Assembly (NCBI GenBank): GCA_021234155.1 | Contig: JAJEKV010000049.1 | Span: 5,451,001-5,515,000, forward strand | Direction: 5' to 3' | Origin: Isoetes taiwanensis | Taxonomy: Eukaryota > Streptophyta > Lycopodiopsida > Isoetales > Isoetaceae | Length of the DNA stretch: 64,000 nucleotides | Shown here: in pieces, positions 1 to 12,199 of the stretch | Position numbering within the stretch: the first letter of the stretch is position 1 | Layout: each line of letters starts with the position of its first letter | Program-made: the position numbers and the translations under genes | Notes under the pieces: model-generated | Databases searched by the model: none | Seen by the model: only the letters and a program-made list of their open reading frames with translations | Told to the model about the DNA's origin: nothing

Positions 1-88
1 AAAATGTAATCCACCAAAAGAGTGTTTAACTAAATTAGATAAAAGCCCGTATATGCTTCTTAGATTGAAGGCCGAGTTGAAAGGGAAT

Positions 89-3000
89 TCAGAGGTGATC
101 TGAGAAGTATGAGTTTAAATAGGCATTGAAGGCATCTGTGGAACCAAAGAAGTATTGGTCAAGGGGCCAATTGTTGTAGTAACAGAGACGGAACATATCT
201 CTGTCCTCCAGAAGAATCAGCAATGATCCATAGAGATCAACCAGTAGTCTATGGCTGTAGTACAATGTTCTGTATCTTGTTAGCTGAGCTTCTGTGAGAA
301 TGAGATTATTGGCTGACAGAAATTTCCACAGGCAGTGGACCTGGACGACCTCTCTGCAAAAAATACTTGCCCACAAATCTTCACTTTCCTTCTGATATCT
401 CATATGTCCCCTTTTCATCAAAAATGACTCCATTGAAGTAGCAATGTCATTCTTCATGACTTGATCCTGAGATCTCTGACTGAAAGGTGAATGGCTGGTG
501 TCAAATTTATTGCTTCCTTCTCCTCGTAAGAAATCAAGATACTCTAGGATCATCAGAAAGAAATAAGTTAGAATCCACAACATTTAGATTTGAAGCAAAC
601 AAATCATAGTGACCCCTATAATGTCCATAATCCTCCCATTTCCTGTCAAAATTAGCTCCAAATTTCTTTTTATGTGCTGTAGCAATAGTCTCAAAATCAA
701 ACTGAAAGTGCAATTTATCCAAAAGATGGACAGATTCTTTTTACCATATAGCACCCGATTCCTTGCTTTCCAAATGTTCCAAAGAGCAATATTAATAATT
801 GAGTTGACAAATTTATCATCATGATTCATAAGGGACATAAGATCCCCATTAGTTACAATTCCAAATTTGTCAGAGAACCGTGTCCAGAAACCATCCAGAG
901 TGCTACAAAAGAAAATATGGCACATATCCTCGGGCCTATTACAAGCAAAAGGGCAATTAGCAGAAATGTTAGGGTTTCTTCTAGACATTGAGACCAGATT
1001 ATTCAGACTGCCATTAGCAATAAGCCATATGAAATATGAGATTTTTGGAGGACAATAAGAATACCAAACATTATGGAAAAGTTTCTTAAGCTGATCATAG
1101 CTAATGGACCATTTCAGCATAGCTTTACACCCATCAATGTTAGAGGACATAGCATTGTAAACATTTTTCACTTTATAATCCCCTTTTTCATTTATCTTCC
1201 AGTCACTTTTTCCAGAGTTGACAGAGAAATTAGAGAGAGAAGGTTTGATGAGAGAATAAATTTTCTTATCAGAAGAGGTGCCTCTAATAATACCTTTCAA
1301 TCTAGTCCAATAAATGAGCCTCCCACCTACAAACAGGTATATAAACTAAACCAGCCTCATGCCATTTCTTATGAATTCTGGGATGCTTGATAGCAAGAAC
1401 AGGAGAATTTTGCTCAGTCAGAATAGGGTTCCAGAAGATTGGAACATCAGCATGAAGCTTATCTCTTTTAATGAATTGGAAATTAGGAGAGATAGCATTC
1501 CAAGCCTTGATGAGGTTGTACATAAGAGGATAATTGGTTTCAGCTGATTGAATGCAGAATGAGGAAGCAGGTGTTGAATTGAGGGATGACCACAAGGTAA
1601 ACTTAGAGATATCCAGTACCTGATAAAGATATAAGCAGGAGATTGATTTCCATGAATAGCTTTCCAAATAAGCTTGCCAGCAAGAGATTGAGCTTGGATA
1701 AAAAGATTCTTGCACCCTAAACCTCCAGATACTTTTGACTTGCATATGGAATTCCAGTTAACCAAATGACTTCCCTTCCAGATGAAATTTCTAATTATTT
1801 TTTCAAGCTCCAAAAAAACATATTTGGAAGCTACTAGAGCTGTGGAAAAGTATACATGAGAACTGGCAAGAACAGCATTGGCAATAATAGATCTGCGTGC
1901 AAGAGAGAGATAATTCCTATAATTGTTCAACTTCTTTTTAATTCTCGAAATAATAGGGTCCCAGAGGCATGGTTCAAAGCTATTGGCAATCCCAATAATT
2001 TAGTAGCCTGATTAGAAGGAAGAACATTAATACCAGCTAGAACTGAAGTACTAAGGTCTCCAATGATCAAACTCTTACTCAAATTCAAATAAATACCAGA
2101 GGCAGCAGAAAATTGTCCTAAAATCTTGAGAAAGAGATTAATATTTTGCAGATCAGCATCAAGGAAGGAGAAGATATCATCAGCATACTGGAGAATGGAG
2201 ATACTATCATCAGAATTTGAAAGTTTTAAACCTTTCAACTGGGCAGTATTCTGATAATGCAGAGTGACCTTGGTTAAGAGTTCAGCAGCCACAAGAAAAA
2301 GATAAGGGGCTAGAGGACATCCTTGCCTAACCCCACAAGAGAGAGGAAAGAAGCCAGAAGGGACACCATTGATAAGAACAGCAGAATTGGACCTAGAGTT
2401 TAAACCATGAATTAGATTCATGAGCTTGGGAGGGAAGCCAATTTTAGACATGGCAAAATCTAAGAAATCCCACCTCACAGAATCAAAAGCTCTCTTAAAA
2501 TCCAGCTTAAGAAGAATGCAGTTTTGATTAGAGATTTTGTTCCAGTGCAAACCTTCCATGGCAGCCACATAATTATCTAAAATATATCTGTTCGGAAGGA
2601 AGGCAGATTGATTTTGACTGATGTTAAAGCTTTTAACTCTCAGGGCAATGATCTTGGCACAGAGCTTGTAAGTAGTGTTCGTGAGGGAGATGGGTCTCCA
2701 GTCCTGAAACTTAGAGGGATGATCAACCTTAGGAATTAAAGAGATAAAGCCACTGGAAATTGAAGGATGCAGATGATTAGAATTCCAGAAGGCATGGACA
2801 AGGGAAATAACATCAGTTTTGAGTATATCCCAGAACTTCATGTAAAATTCTGCAGGGAGACCATCCGCCCGTGAGATTTTACCCTTATTTGAAGGAATTG
2901 AGAATCTCATAGATCTCATTGTGAGATGGGATGGCAGTAATAGCATCATCCATGATTTCAATAGGATCAGGGAGAATAGAATCCACAGTGGAGATGAACT

Positions 3001-4313
3001 CATTTGCCTCTGAGATCATGTTGGAAGGAATTGGCTTGTCATTAAAGATATCCATATACCTGCTCTTAAAAAAGTTTGCAATTTCAGAATGAGTACTGTA
3101 ATTGTTACCTTGATCATCAGAGGTCTCAGCAATGGAGTTTCTCAGAACCCTACTCTTAGCAACCCTGAAGAAGAATTTAGAGGAGCCAGAGTCCATATCA
3201 TTAGTATACTTGATTTTATATCTAATAGCTGAACCCTTAGCTTCCATCTCTTCAATATTCTTAATTCTTCTCTCTAAAATTTCCTCTCCTACATGAAGAT
3301 TAGAATTAGACGGATCATTTTGAAGAAGAGATCTAATATCCTTCATATACAATAGGAGCTGGTTCTTTTCTTTACTTCTTTCCTCCTTGATAAGCTTAGA
3401 CCAGTTTTTAATCCATCTTTTGATTTGTTTGATTTTGGAGTAGAAATATTTCATGGAGGGCATCTGATTTCCAGCAACCACATTAGAGTTATTAGAAAGA
3501 CTCTCATAAAAGGATCTGAATTGAGAGCAAAATTTGTCATTCTCAAGAAGAGAAGAATTGAACTTGTAAGGCGTGCTCCCTTCTCTTTTAATATTGATGA
3601 CATGAGAGGTATGAAGGAACTGAGGCTGGTGATAAAAAATAGAAGTTCCTTCATCACTTGTAACATAGCTATTGTCCCAGAAGGCTGCATATGGGTTAGA
3701 GACATAGAATCTATCCAGAGTACAGAAAACTCTTGCTTTATCCTTTTGTTTGTTCGACCAGGTATAGGTGGCAGTAGAAGAGGGGATATAGATCAGATTA
3801 TTATCAGCAATAAGAGAATCCCAGTTCTCCCCCCCGCCTGGACATATTGATTTTATTTCCCAGTTTTAAGATCCCAAGAGGGAGTATTATTGAAGTCACC
3901 GGCAATGATCCAATTATCCGAGTTTGAGAATCCGGCCGAGGAATTAATTTCAGCCCAAATTGGTTCTCTATCTTTGGGAGAAGTTGGAGCATAGACATTG
4001 ATAATGCCAAATCTGAAGTTGGATAAAGAGCATATCATGGCTTGCCGTGCTCTTGAGGGACTATTTATAGAAAGAAGAGTGATTGATATCTTTTTCCAGA
4101 TAATAGCCATTCCACCACTTGCTCCCGGATGAGTGATCCAAATAGAGGTGGAATTAGGGTAAATCCAGTCTCCTAAGTTACTACATTCAAAGGAGGGAAG
4201 TTTAAGTTCTTGAAGAATAATGATGTCGCATTGTATTGCCTAATTTGAGCAATGGCCCTTCTCCTCTTGAGAGAGCCTTTGATTCCTCCGAGATTCCAAG
4301 AAAGAATCTTCAT
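89..4313 (-). pseudogene. LINE A ORF2 (L1-type endonuclease/reverse transcriptase), decayed
   Basis: Second ORF of a plant L1-type non-LTR retrotransposon. The product would nick target DNA and copy its own RNA. It starts at an ATG at 4313 (MKILSWNLGGIKG, the usual APE endonuclease start), with AGDFNN of the endonuclease near 3920. The reverse transcriptase follows at about 3000-1930, with FLPNRYILDN, LLKLDFKRAFDSVRWDF, GVRQGCPLAPYLF and the catalytic LQYADD. A Cys/His zinc motif of the zf-RVT type (CPFACNRPEDMCHIFFC) lies near 900. The stop is at 89-91. Frameshifts at several points, for example near 1300, 1930, 2950, 3480 and 3850, show that it is dead. The 3' UTR and poly(A) tail lie left of the window. 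ORF1 ends immediately upstream. Confidence 0.9.
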
Positions 4314-4314
4314 A

Positions 4315-5838
4315 TCAAAGAGATGAGGGAGAGGTAATAAGAGAGAAGGATTTATAACCTAATCTTTCCCGGACTTTTTTTGCTTCTTGTATCGAAGCGG
4401 GAGTTTTATTGAGACCAGATAGAACCACATCATTTTTAACCCCATCCTTTCTGACAGATTTTTTCAATGGCTTGGACTTCACATGTATAGGGTCAATACT
4501 AAGATTTTCATTTAAATATTCCTCTTTGTCCCAATTTTCTTTATCACTTCCATATCCCTCACTATCACTATAATCAGAACAACCTCCTGGGAAAAAATGA
4601 AACATAGAATTTTTATAGTTGTTTAAAGGAGCAGAAGTAAGAACTTGCCTGGAGATCCCTTTTTCTTGAAGCTCCATCTTTTGAGTAGCTATATCCTCAG
4701 GAGTGTCAGGAACAGAATCAGGAACAATCTCAGGATCAGCCACAAAATCATTATCAAAATTACCCTTTGCTCCTTCTGTATCTGAAGATTGTGAGATATG
4801 ATTTTGCAGAGAGGCCATCTGATCAGTAAACTTGTTGGATATATTTGAAGGGTTGCAAGGACTTGCTACCACTTGGAAGTCAAGGTCAATTAAGGAAGGC
4901 AATTCAGCAATGTTTGTATCTCTGGTAGGAGATGGATAGTTTGTGGATTCTTTTAAGGGTGCTGGTGAGGGACAAACTGTAGAAGCACATACTTTGCTTT
5001 TATTTAATTCGGGATCTAGATTACCATTAAGGTCGGATAGTACACGAAAAGGGTTTGACCTGTTGACTGCGGGGTTGCCTTCTTCTTTGTGTTGACTCTT
5101 GAGTCAAGTCTCCAGTGGCTTAACTTGAACTTTTAGCCGGATGAGAGTCCATTTTTACTCATTTGATTTTTTGTTGCCTTGTTGATTCAATCTTGGCGGC
5201 AAAGAAATTTTTAATTGTGAATTCGGTGAGAGGAATTCATTTGGAACTTTTCTTTTGTCTCGAGATTTCATATCTAATGACCCACTCTTTTTGTTATTCT
5301 TAATTTGGATAATCCATAAGATTGTATGAGTTAATCGGCCTTTTCCTTTGGCCTCTTTAATTATTTCACTCAGAGTGAAATTTAAGTTATCGAAGAGCAC
5401 AGGCTGACTTTTCCATTCACAATCCCTTTAACTAGCAGCTTAGGGTCACCCACAGTTAAGGGACCATTATATTTTGTATAGTTTGTGTGTTCAGCTTCAC
5501 ACACTTTGTCTCTGTCTCTCATCTCATCTCTTGCTGCCTTATTTTTCTGGATTCTCTTATAGCTTCCATTTACTTTTGTCCACTTGAACCTGTCATTTTC
5601 TGTCAGCCTCTGGAACTGAGTATCCTTACTAGAATTTCCCTTTGTAGTAATGATCATTTTGGGGTTGATCCTTTGCTTTTTCTCTGTATTCTTTTGAATG
5701 TAAACTTTGTTTTGAAATTTTGAGTTTCTTTTTCCCACCTTTTTGTGTGGCCCTTTTCTTCCTTTCCCCACCATCTTTCTCTTTATCTGTGCTATTCTTC
5801 CCATCTCTTTTCCCATTTTCCTCTCCCATTTCTCTCAT
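4315..5838 (-). pseudogene. LINE A ORF1, decayed
   Basis: Probable ORF1 of the same LINE, called mainly from its position. Its last open stretch runs from about 5105 down to a TGA at 4315-4317. One base separates that stop from the ORF2 ATG (TGA-T-ATG), a tight arrangement that suggests termination-reinitiation in the living element. The C-terminal part is acidic and Ser-rich, then ends in a basic segment (VRKDG...EAKKVRERLGYKSFS). Upstream pieces at 5155-5400 and 5382-5816 are strongly basic, Lys-rich and in other frames, with an in-frame TGA near 5107. I see no zinc knuckle or DUF4283 core, so the nucleic-acid-binding domain is either lost or unrecognised. Confidence 0.55.
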
Positions 5839-7200
5839 GCCCTTTTTCCCTTCCCTTCCCCTTTTACTTTTCCCTTTTCTTTTCCTTTCTCTTCCCTTTT
5901 CATCCCTTCCCCCACCCTTCGCTTTTCTTAGGTGCCCTTTTCCCTTTCCCTTTCCCTTTTCTCATTCCTTTTCATTTTCGCTTTCCGCCTCTTTCCATTC
6001 GCATTTCTTCATCTATTTTATGTGCCCTTTTTCTTTTTCTTTTTTCCATCATCTTCTGCCTTTTTCCTCTATCTATCTATCCTCACCCACTTTCCCCTTT
6101 TCTCTCTCTTTTTTTTCCCATGCTCTTTTTCTCTTTCCTCACCCTTTTCCTCTTCCCTTTTTTCTCATGCCCTTTTTCCCTTCCTCTCTTCCTTTTTTTC
6201 CATTCCTTGCTCTCCATCATTTCCTGTTTCCTTTTCCTCTTCTTCCCACCCTTTCCCTCTTTCCTTTTTCTCGGTGCCTTTTTATCTTCCCTTTCCCCCT
6301 CTTTTTTTTCTTTTCCCCCTTCCTGTCCCTTTTCTAATGCCATTTTCCCTTTTTCTTCTCCTCTTTCCTCACCTTTTCTCTCTAACCTTTTCCCTTCCTT
6401 TTTTCGATGCTCTATTTTCGCCTCTCTTTCCTCTTTCTTCACCCTTTCCCTCTTCCCCTTTCTTGCATGTCCTTTCCCCTTCCCTTTTGCCCTTTTCCTC
6501 GTGCTTTTTTTCTAGGTACCCTTTTCCCATTTCCATCTCCTTTTTTTTTTTTTTTTTTTTCTTTTCCTTTTCATTTCCCTCATCCCATGCGCTTTATTTG
6601 TTCCCTTCTTCCCACTTCATGTTCATCTTTTCCCCTCCCTTTTCCGACCCTTTCCCTCTTTCCCTTTTCACGATGCCTTTTTATCTTCCTTTTTTTCCCT
6701 CTTTTTTCCTTTTCCCCTTTCGCTTTCCCTTTTTCCATGTCATTTTCCCCTTCCATTCTCCTCTTTCCTCACCTTTTCTCTCTAACCTTTTCCCTTTCTC
6801 ATTTTGCTTCTCTTTTCCTCTTTCTTCACCTTTTCCCTCTTCTTTTTTTCCCATGCCCTTTTCCCCTTCCCTTTTGCCTTTTTCCTCGTGCCCTTTTTCT
6901 AGGTTCCCTTTTCCCTTTTCCATCTCCCTTATTCTTTTTTCTTTTCCCATGCGCTTTGTTTGTCCCCTTTTTCCCTTACCTTTTTTCTCCTTTTACGCCC
7001 TTCCCTTCTTCCCCTTTTTCCGTTGCCCCTTTTCCCTTCCCTTTCTCCCTCTCTATTTCTAATCTTTTTTTTTTTTTTTTCATTTTTCCCATGCCATTTT
7101 AAGTCCCTTTTTTTCCTTTTCCTCTTCCCCTTTTTCCCACGCCCTTTTTCCCTCCCCTTTTACCCGTGCTTTTCCTCCCCTTTCCTTTTTCTTTTTCCTT
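5720..7200. repeat. 1.5-kb pyrimidine-rich tract with internal duplication
   Basis: Nearly pure C/T on the plus strand, built of degenerate CCCTTTTCCC-like words with occasional ATG, GTGCC and ATGCC interruptions. Several landmarks recur about 390-395 bp apart: the GTGCC/ATGCC + TTTTTATCTTCC word (about 6272 and 6675), CTCTCTAACCTTTTCCC (about 6378 and 6778), and CCCATGCGCTTT (about 6583 and 6946). This points to a tandem duplication of about 6260-6655 and 6656-7050. The long open frames here on both strands are composition artefacts. On LINE A's strand the tract is polypurine and lies at the element's 5' end. Confidence 0.85.
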
Positions 7201-8205
7201 AAGAGATCAAATCGTGACTAATCACGATAGTGGAAAGTCGTGCGATAAATCTCGGCCTTCAGTTTCAATCAGATAATCTCAGCCATTTAAATTAGGGCTT
7301 GATCCATTCAATACGGTATAACATTATAATATAAGAAGATTTGTAGATCCCTGAGCAAAAAAATTTGTGCTCCAGTATCCCTCGCCTGTCCCCTATGGTG
7401 CCCCTTATTGGAAGCTCCCGTTTATCATACCTGATTTCTGTGAGGTGGAGCAGGAAATTTTCGTCGTCGCACATTGCAGTTCATTGTAGCCGTCCAAAAA
7501 GGTGCCTCCCTCCGTGGTATGTTACCTAGCTATAAAATACCCAGACTGAGGGACTTGATTATGTATTTTGCTTGTTACTTTTTGGATTTAGCCACTCAAG
7601 AAGTCTCGAGAGATTACATATCTAGTTCGACTTGAGTATCTCTTTGGAATGATGGGTTTTTTTTTTGGCCGCATTACCTTCTTTAAAAAAAGTTGCATTA
7701 GCTGCATTACGTTTGTTATATTGAATTGGATGTGTATGTTCCTCTTTTCCTTTCGTTGTTATTGATGCATAGAATATACTCAATGTTATTAATATTTGAG
7801 TTAGTTCCAAACTCGAAGGTATGTTAAATTGAATATTAGAAGGGTCATGCATTGGAGCTATCTAGTATGTATCTTTCCTTTAACTTAAATTACTTATATG
7901 AAGCTAACTTTGAACTTTCAAGTTTGGAGAGGCGTCATCTTGGATTGGAAGGTGAGCAATTGTGTTTGACAAGGAAGGATGATTAGAAGGACAAAATTTT
8001 ATTCATTTGGAAGTATGTTGAATTGAGGATTAAGATGTGAAGGCATAAAGAAAAGAGATCTGGGAATTAAGGAGGCAGACTATAAGTATATTTTTAGGTC
8101 AATGGTTAGGTTTGTTCTAAGGAAGATGGCACAAAGGGAGATACAAATTGGGTGCTCGAAGATGCACCCATGAGGACATGGGTTGAATTTTTAGAGGAGA
8201 GACTG
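7201..8205. other. Non-coding stretch
   Basis: AT-rich DNA without a supported gene or RNA. The last part (about 7990-8205) ends in a purine run (AGAGGAGAGAC) followed by TGTAACGGACC, which resembles a polypurine tract next to an LTR start. No matching second LTR copy of that start was found in the window. Confidence 0.4.
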
Positions 8206-8389
8206 TAACGGACCTAGCAACTTAGCACCAGCATGAAGATGTAAGTAACGTTGCCATTATATAAGAGTGCATTTTCAATAATGAAATAAATGATTATGCG
8301 CTAGGAATACATGCATGCAATGTGTCCATGCATGCAGTGTGTGCATGCATGCAAGGTCATTGTTAGATTATATAAGCGCAACAATATTA

Positions 8390-11300
8390 TTCTGAATTTT
8401 TGGGAAGGACTTTTTCATGGGAAAGAAGCCTTTTTTGTTGTGGAGGATGCGCTTGCACCAGATTGATCAGAATTGAACCAAGGAGAAGGAGCAAACTATT
8501 TTCAAGTGGGGGTCAAGTCTTACGCCTGGGGTTCTTGTGATGTCTATGTTTTGGTTGACGTAGTTTTCAGAAAGCTTAATGAGCTTTGATGATGGTTTGT
8601 AGATTTAATGTATTGAGGCATGATCTGAATTGAGTCAACATAATCAAAGATAGATTCTTGAATGTAAAAGAGAAGGAAAAGTAGTGCTTTTAGATTTTTA
8701 AAAGTAGTGTTTTTAGATTATCATCTGTAGCTTTTATATAATTATACAGTGGAGATTGATTCTGAATAGCTAAGAAATTGATGAGTTTAACACACATAAT
8801 TGTATTACGGTTGGATGATGTTATTAAATTGTCTTAGGATGTTGAAAATATATCATGTCGGTGATTTAATTGTTCTAGGAGAAAGGGATCATACTTACAA
8901 TTGTCAATGTAGCTTGTTGTTAATGTTTGCATTTAATGAACGAAATTATGATTTATCATAGCTCTGATTTGGTTAGCTTAGTAAAGTACAATTATGCATG
9001 CATGGATTATTATCAAAAGCACGTTTTTGGAATGTATCATGGTGTGGTTGGTTATCATGGTTTTGACATTTTAGTTTGCTACACAATTTGGTTGACATTG
9101 AGAATCCCTTGTTGAATATGCTATGATATATTTTTATGGAAAGTGCTATAATAGTATTGGAATGCTCTATGATATAATCCTTTGAGGCCGAGTCTAGATC
9201 GATAGTTTAGACTTCATGATTATTCTGCGATGATATGTGAATGGTTTATTTGGAACATCGGGCGTTGGTACCTTGGGGTGCAACGTCTTGCACAGCTAAG
9301 TGGTCCTTTAATGCTGGACGCAGCGTAGATGGGTGTGTACACACGTGGTTTACTCCGCCTCTGTATGTCACTGGCCTGATGACCCGAGTTGACGATGCTC
9401 AGACCCAGAGGAATATTGGTTGTTGTCTTAGTTGCCATGGTTCCTAAGTTATTATTATGTTAATTGGGACGTCTTGTATTGAATTGCAATGGTTGTAGTA
9501 TGTAGTAGATATTCATGGGTAAATTGTGCATTGTGGGACATGCTTGTATGAATTACTAACTTGAGTTTCAGGGGCGAAGCTACGGTAAAGTTAAGTTATT
9601 GTTTTTGGATGGATGCATTATGTTGTTGATGCTTATGCATGTCCTAGAAACAAGTCTGAGGTTTAAGTCTTTTTCTCAAGAAAGTTTAGTCTTCGTAGAT
9701 AACTTAAGTCTTTGATGATTACAAGCGGCCTTATTCATCTTCTAGTATCATATACAATACAGTTGACTTAATCTAGCATTCGTCAAGATCATGGAGTGCC
9801 ATTTATTGATGCCCCAGCTAAAAGGTAGGTTAAGTGAAGGTGTGTTTTTATAGGCTTGTATTTTAATATCCAAAGTCAGGATGTAACGATGGATATGGTA
9901 ATCCTTTCGATGGTCCGATTGAAGACTAGAGTTTTTGGCGTTGCCAAATGTATGGTGTGGTTGATATGCATATTAAATGCATTATTTTTGGAAGTAGGTT
10001 AGTTATTTCCTTCATGATATTTATTTGTTTTGAAAAGGCTGCGTGATCATGCATAACGTGCGGAATTTTCCATTTATTATTGAGGCAAAAAAATGATTTT
10101 TTCTCTACATTTAGCATTGTGTCAGGCCTTCTTTTGAGGCCCAAACAAATGGTTTTTAAAAGCCTATCGCATATTGTCTACAAATGCGGGTTTTGAGGAC
10201 TACATAAGTTTTGCACACGGATTTTTTTAGAAGTGCTACAGGTACAAAACACGAATTTGCTTCAACAAAGATAATGAACAAGTCCCTCACAGTATGTGTG
10301 TTGCTTGGTATTGGTTATTACGATGGTCCATTGTTTGCTCACTTTCGTTTTGTGGTATGTGTGTTTGCGTGTTATTAGTTATTACCTAATGGTCCATTGC
10401 TTGCTCAGTCGTCTTTGTGACGAGCTGGCCAGTTAACCTTTATGGTAACTGGAGATCCCATCAAAACAGCAACAATGTTATTTTGGATTTTTTGGGAAGG
10501 AGTTTTCCATGGGAAAGAAGCCTTTTTTGTTGTGGAGGATGTGCTTGCACTAGATTGATCAGAATTGAACCAAGGAGAAGGAGCAAAGTATTTTCAAGTG
10601 GGGGTCAAGTCTTACACCTGGGGTTCTTGTGATGTCTATGTTTTGGTTGACGTAGTTTTGGGAAAACTTAATGAGCTTTCATGATGATTTGTAGATTTAA
10701 TGAATTGAGGCATGATCTGAATTGAATTAACATAATCAAAGATAAATTCTTGAATGTAAAAGAGAAGGAAAAGTAGTGCTTTTAGATTATCATCTGGGGT
10801 TTTTATATAATTATATAGTGGAGATTGATTCTGAATAGCTGAGAAATTGATGAGTTTAACACACATAATTGTAGATGATATTATTAAATTGTCTTAGGCT
10901 GTTGATCCTTAAAAGTATATCATGTCCGTGATTTAATCGTTCTAGGAGCATGGGATCATACTTACTATTGTCAATTGTTGTTAATGTTTGCATTTAATTG
11001 TAAAGAATTATGATTTATCATATCTCGGATTTGTTTGGCTTAGTAAAGTACAATTATGCATGCATGGATTATTGTTAAAAGCATGTTTTTGGGATGTATC
11101 ATGGTGTGGTTGGTTATCATGGTTTGCTACATAATTTGGTTGACATTGAGAATCTCTTGTTGGAATATACTATGATATATTTTTATGCAAAGTGCTATAA
11201 TAGTATTAAAATGCTCTATGATATAATCCTCGGGAATGAGTCTAGGTGCAATGATCTAGACTCATGGTTATTGCACAATGATATGTGAATGGTTTATTTG

Positions 11301-11901
11301 GAACATGGGCGTTGGTACCTTGGGGTACAACGTCTTACCTGATTAAGTGGTCCTCCAATCTTTGGATGCGGCATGGATGGGTGTACATCGTGGTTTACCC
11401 CACCTCTATGCCTTGGCTTTGGCCCCGGCGACTAAGTTGACCATGCTCAGACCCAAAGGAATATTGGTTGTTGTCTATGTTGCCATGATTGCTAAGTTAT
11501 TATTATATTAATTGGGACGTTTTGTATTGAATTACAATGGTTATAGCATGTAGTAAATATTCATGGGTAAATTGTGCATTGTGGGACATGCTTGTATGGA
11601 TTACTAACTTGAGTTTTGGGGGGGTGAGGCTACGGTAAGGTTAAGTTATTGTTTACGGATGGATGCATTATGTTGTTGATGCTTATGCATGTCCTAGAAC
11701 CTCGATCCCCACTTAGTCCTTGTGACTAACCCCGTTGTTGATGGTGTAAGTAGGCGTGTGCGAGACTAGGAGTGTAGCAAGCTTTGGGAAGGAGAGTAGG
11801 AATTGAATTGCAAATAAATAAACTTGTTTGTTATTATAAAAACTGACACGAAGCTATAATTGCGGTTCAAAGATGTAGCATGAGAATATTATTCTTGGGT
11901 T
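8390..11901 (+). repeat. Forward arm of large inverted repeat: two tandem units
   Basis: Two related units in direct orientation begin at about 8390 and 10475. Each starts with a GCAACAAT...TTTTTTGGGAAGGA segment and then an ACCAAGGAGAAGGAGCAAA segment. The first unit is about 2.1 kb. The second runs into a distinct end (CTTAGTCCTTGTGACTAACC, about 11713) and stops where LINE C was inserted. The reverse complement of this family fills 21.66-26.9 kb. No protein domain was recognised. The units could be LTRs or a non-coding satellite-like repeat. Confidence 0.75.
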
Positions 11902-11912
11902 ATGGGGAATAG
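11902..11912. repeat. Target-site duplication, left copy (LINE C)
   Basis: ATGGGGAATAG immediately precedes the oligo-T run. It recurs with one extra G (ATGGGGGAATAG) at 21548-21559, just outside the LINE C 5' end. Confidence 0.8.
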
Positions 11913-11934
11913 TTTTTTTTTTTTTTTTTTTTTT
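11913..11934 (-). other. LINE C poly(A) tail
   Basis: A run of 22 T on the plus strand directly follows the LINE 3' end on the minus strand. It marks target-primed reverse transcription. Confidence 0.85.
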
Positions 11935-12199
11935 GAAGGATCAGATTAACTAATATTAATTCAGAGAAATACAAGAAGAGCGGTATTAGGGTACTCCTGC
12001 CCACACCAGGGCAAGGACCCACCTAATAAGTGTACCTATCTACAACTCATGCCACAAATCTCCCCAGAGTGTCTACAATGTGGAGGGTTCTTTCCCGGAC
12101 ATTTGCCTTGACACGCTCTTTCAGGGGATGCGGATCACGATAGATATAACTTGTACCTCAGGCTGCGGGACCAAAGCACGAGGCTGCATCTGCATTCTG

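Noticed and set aside
5720-7202. Several long open frames (up to 376 codons) in the pyrimidine tract, on both strands
   Set aside because: They are made only of Phe/Pro/Ser/Leu or of Lys/Glu/Gly because the DNA is almost purely C/T on one strand. Stop codons need both purines and T, so they are rare by composition.
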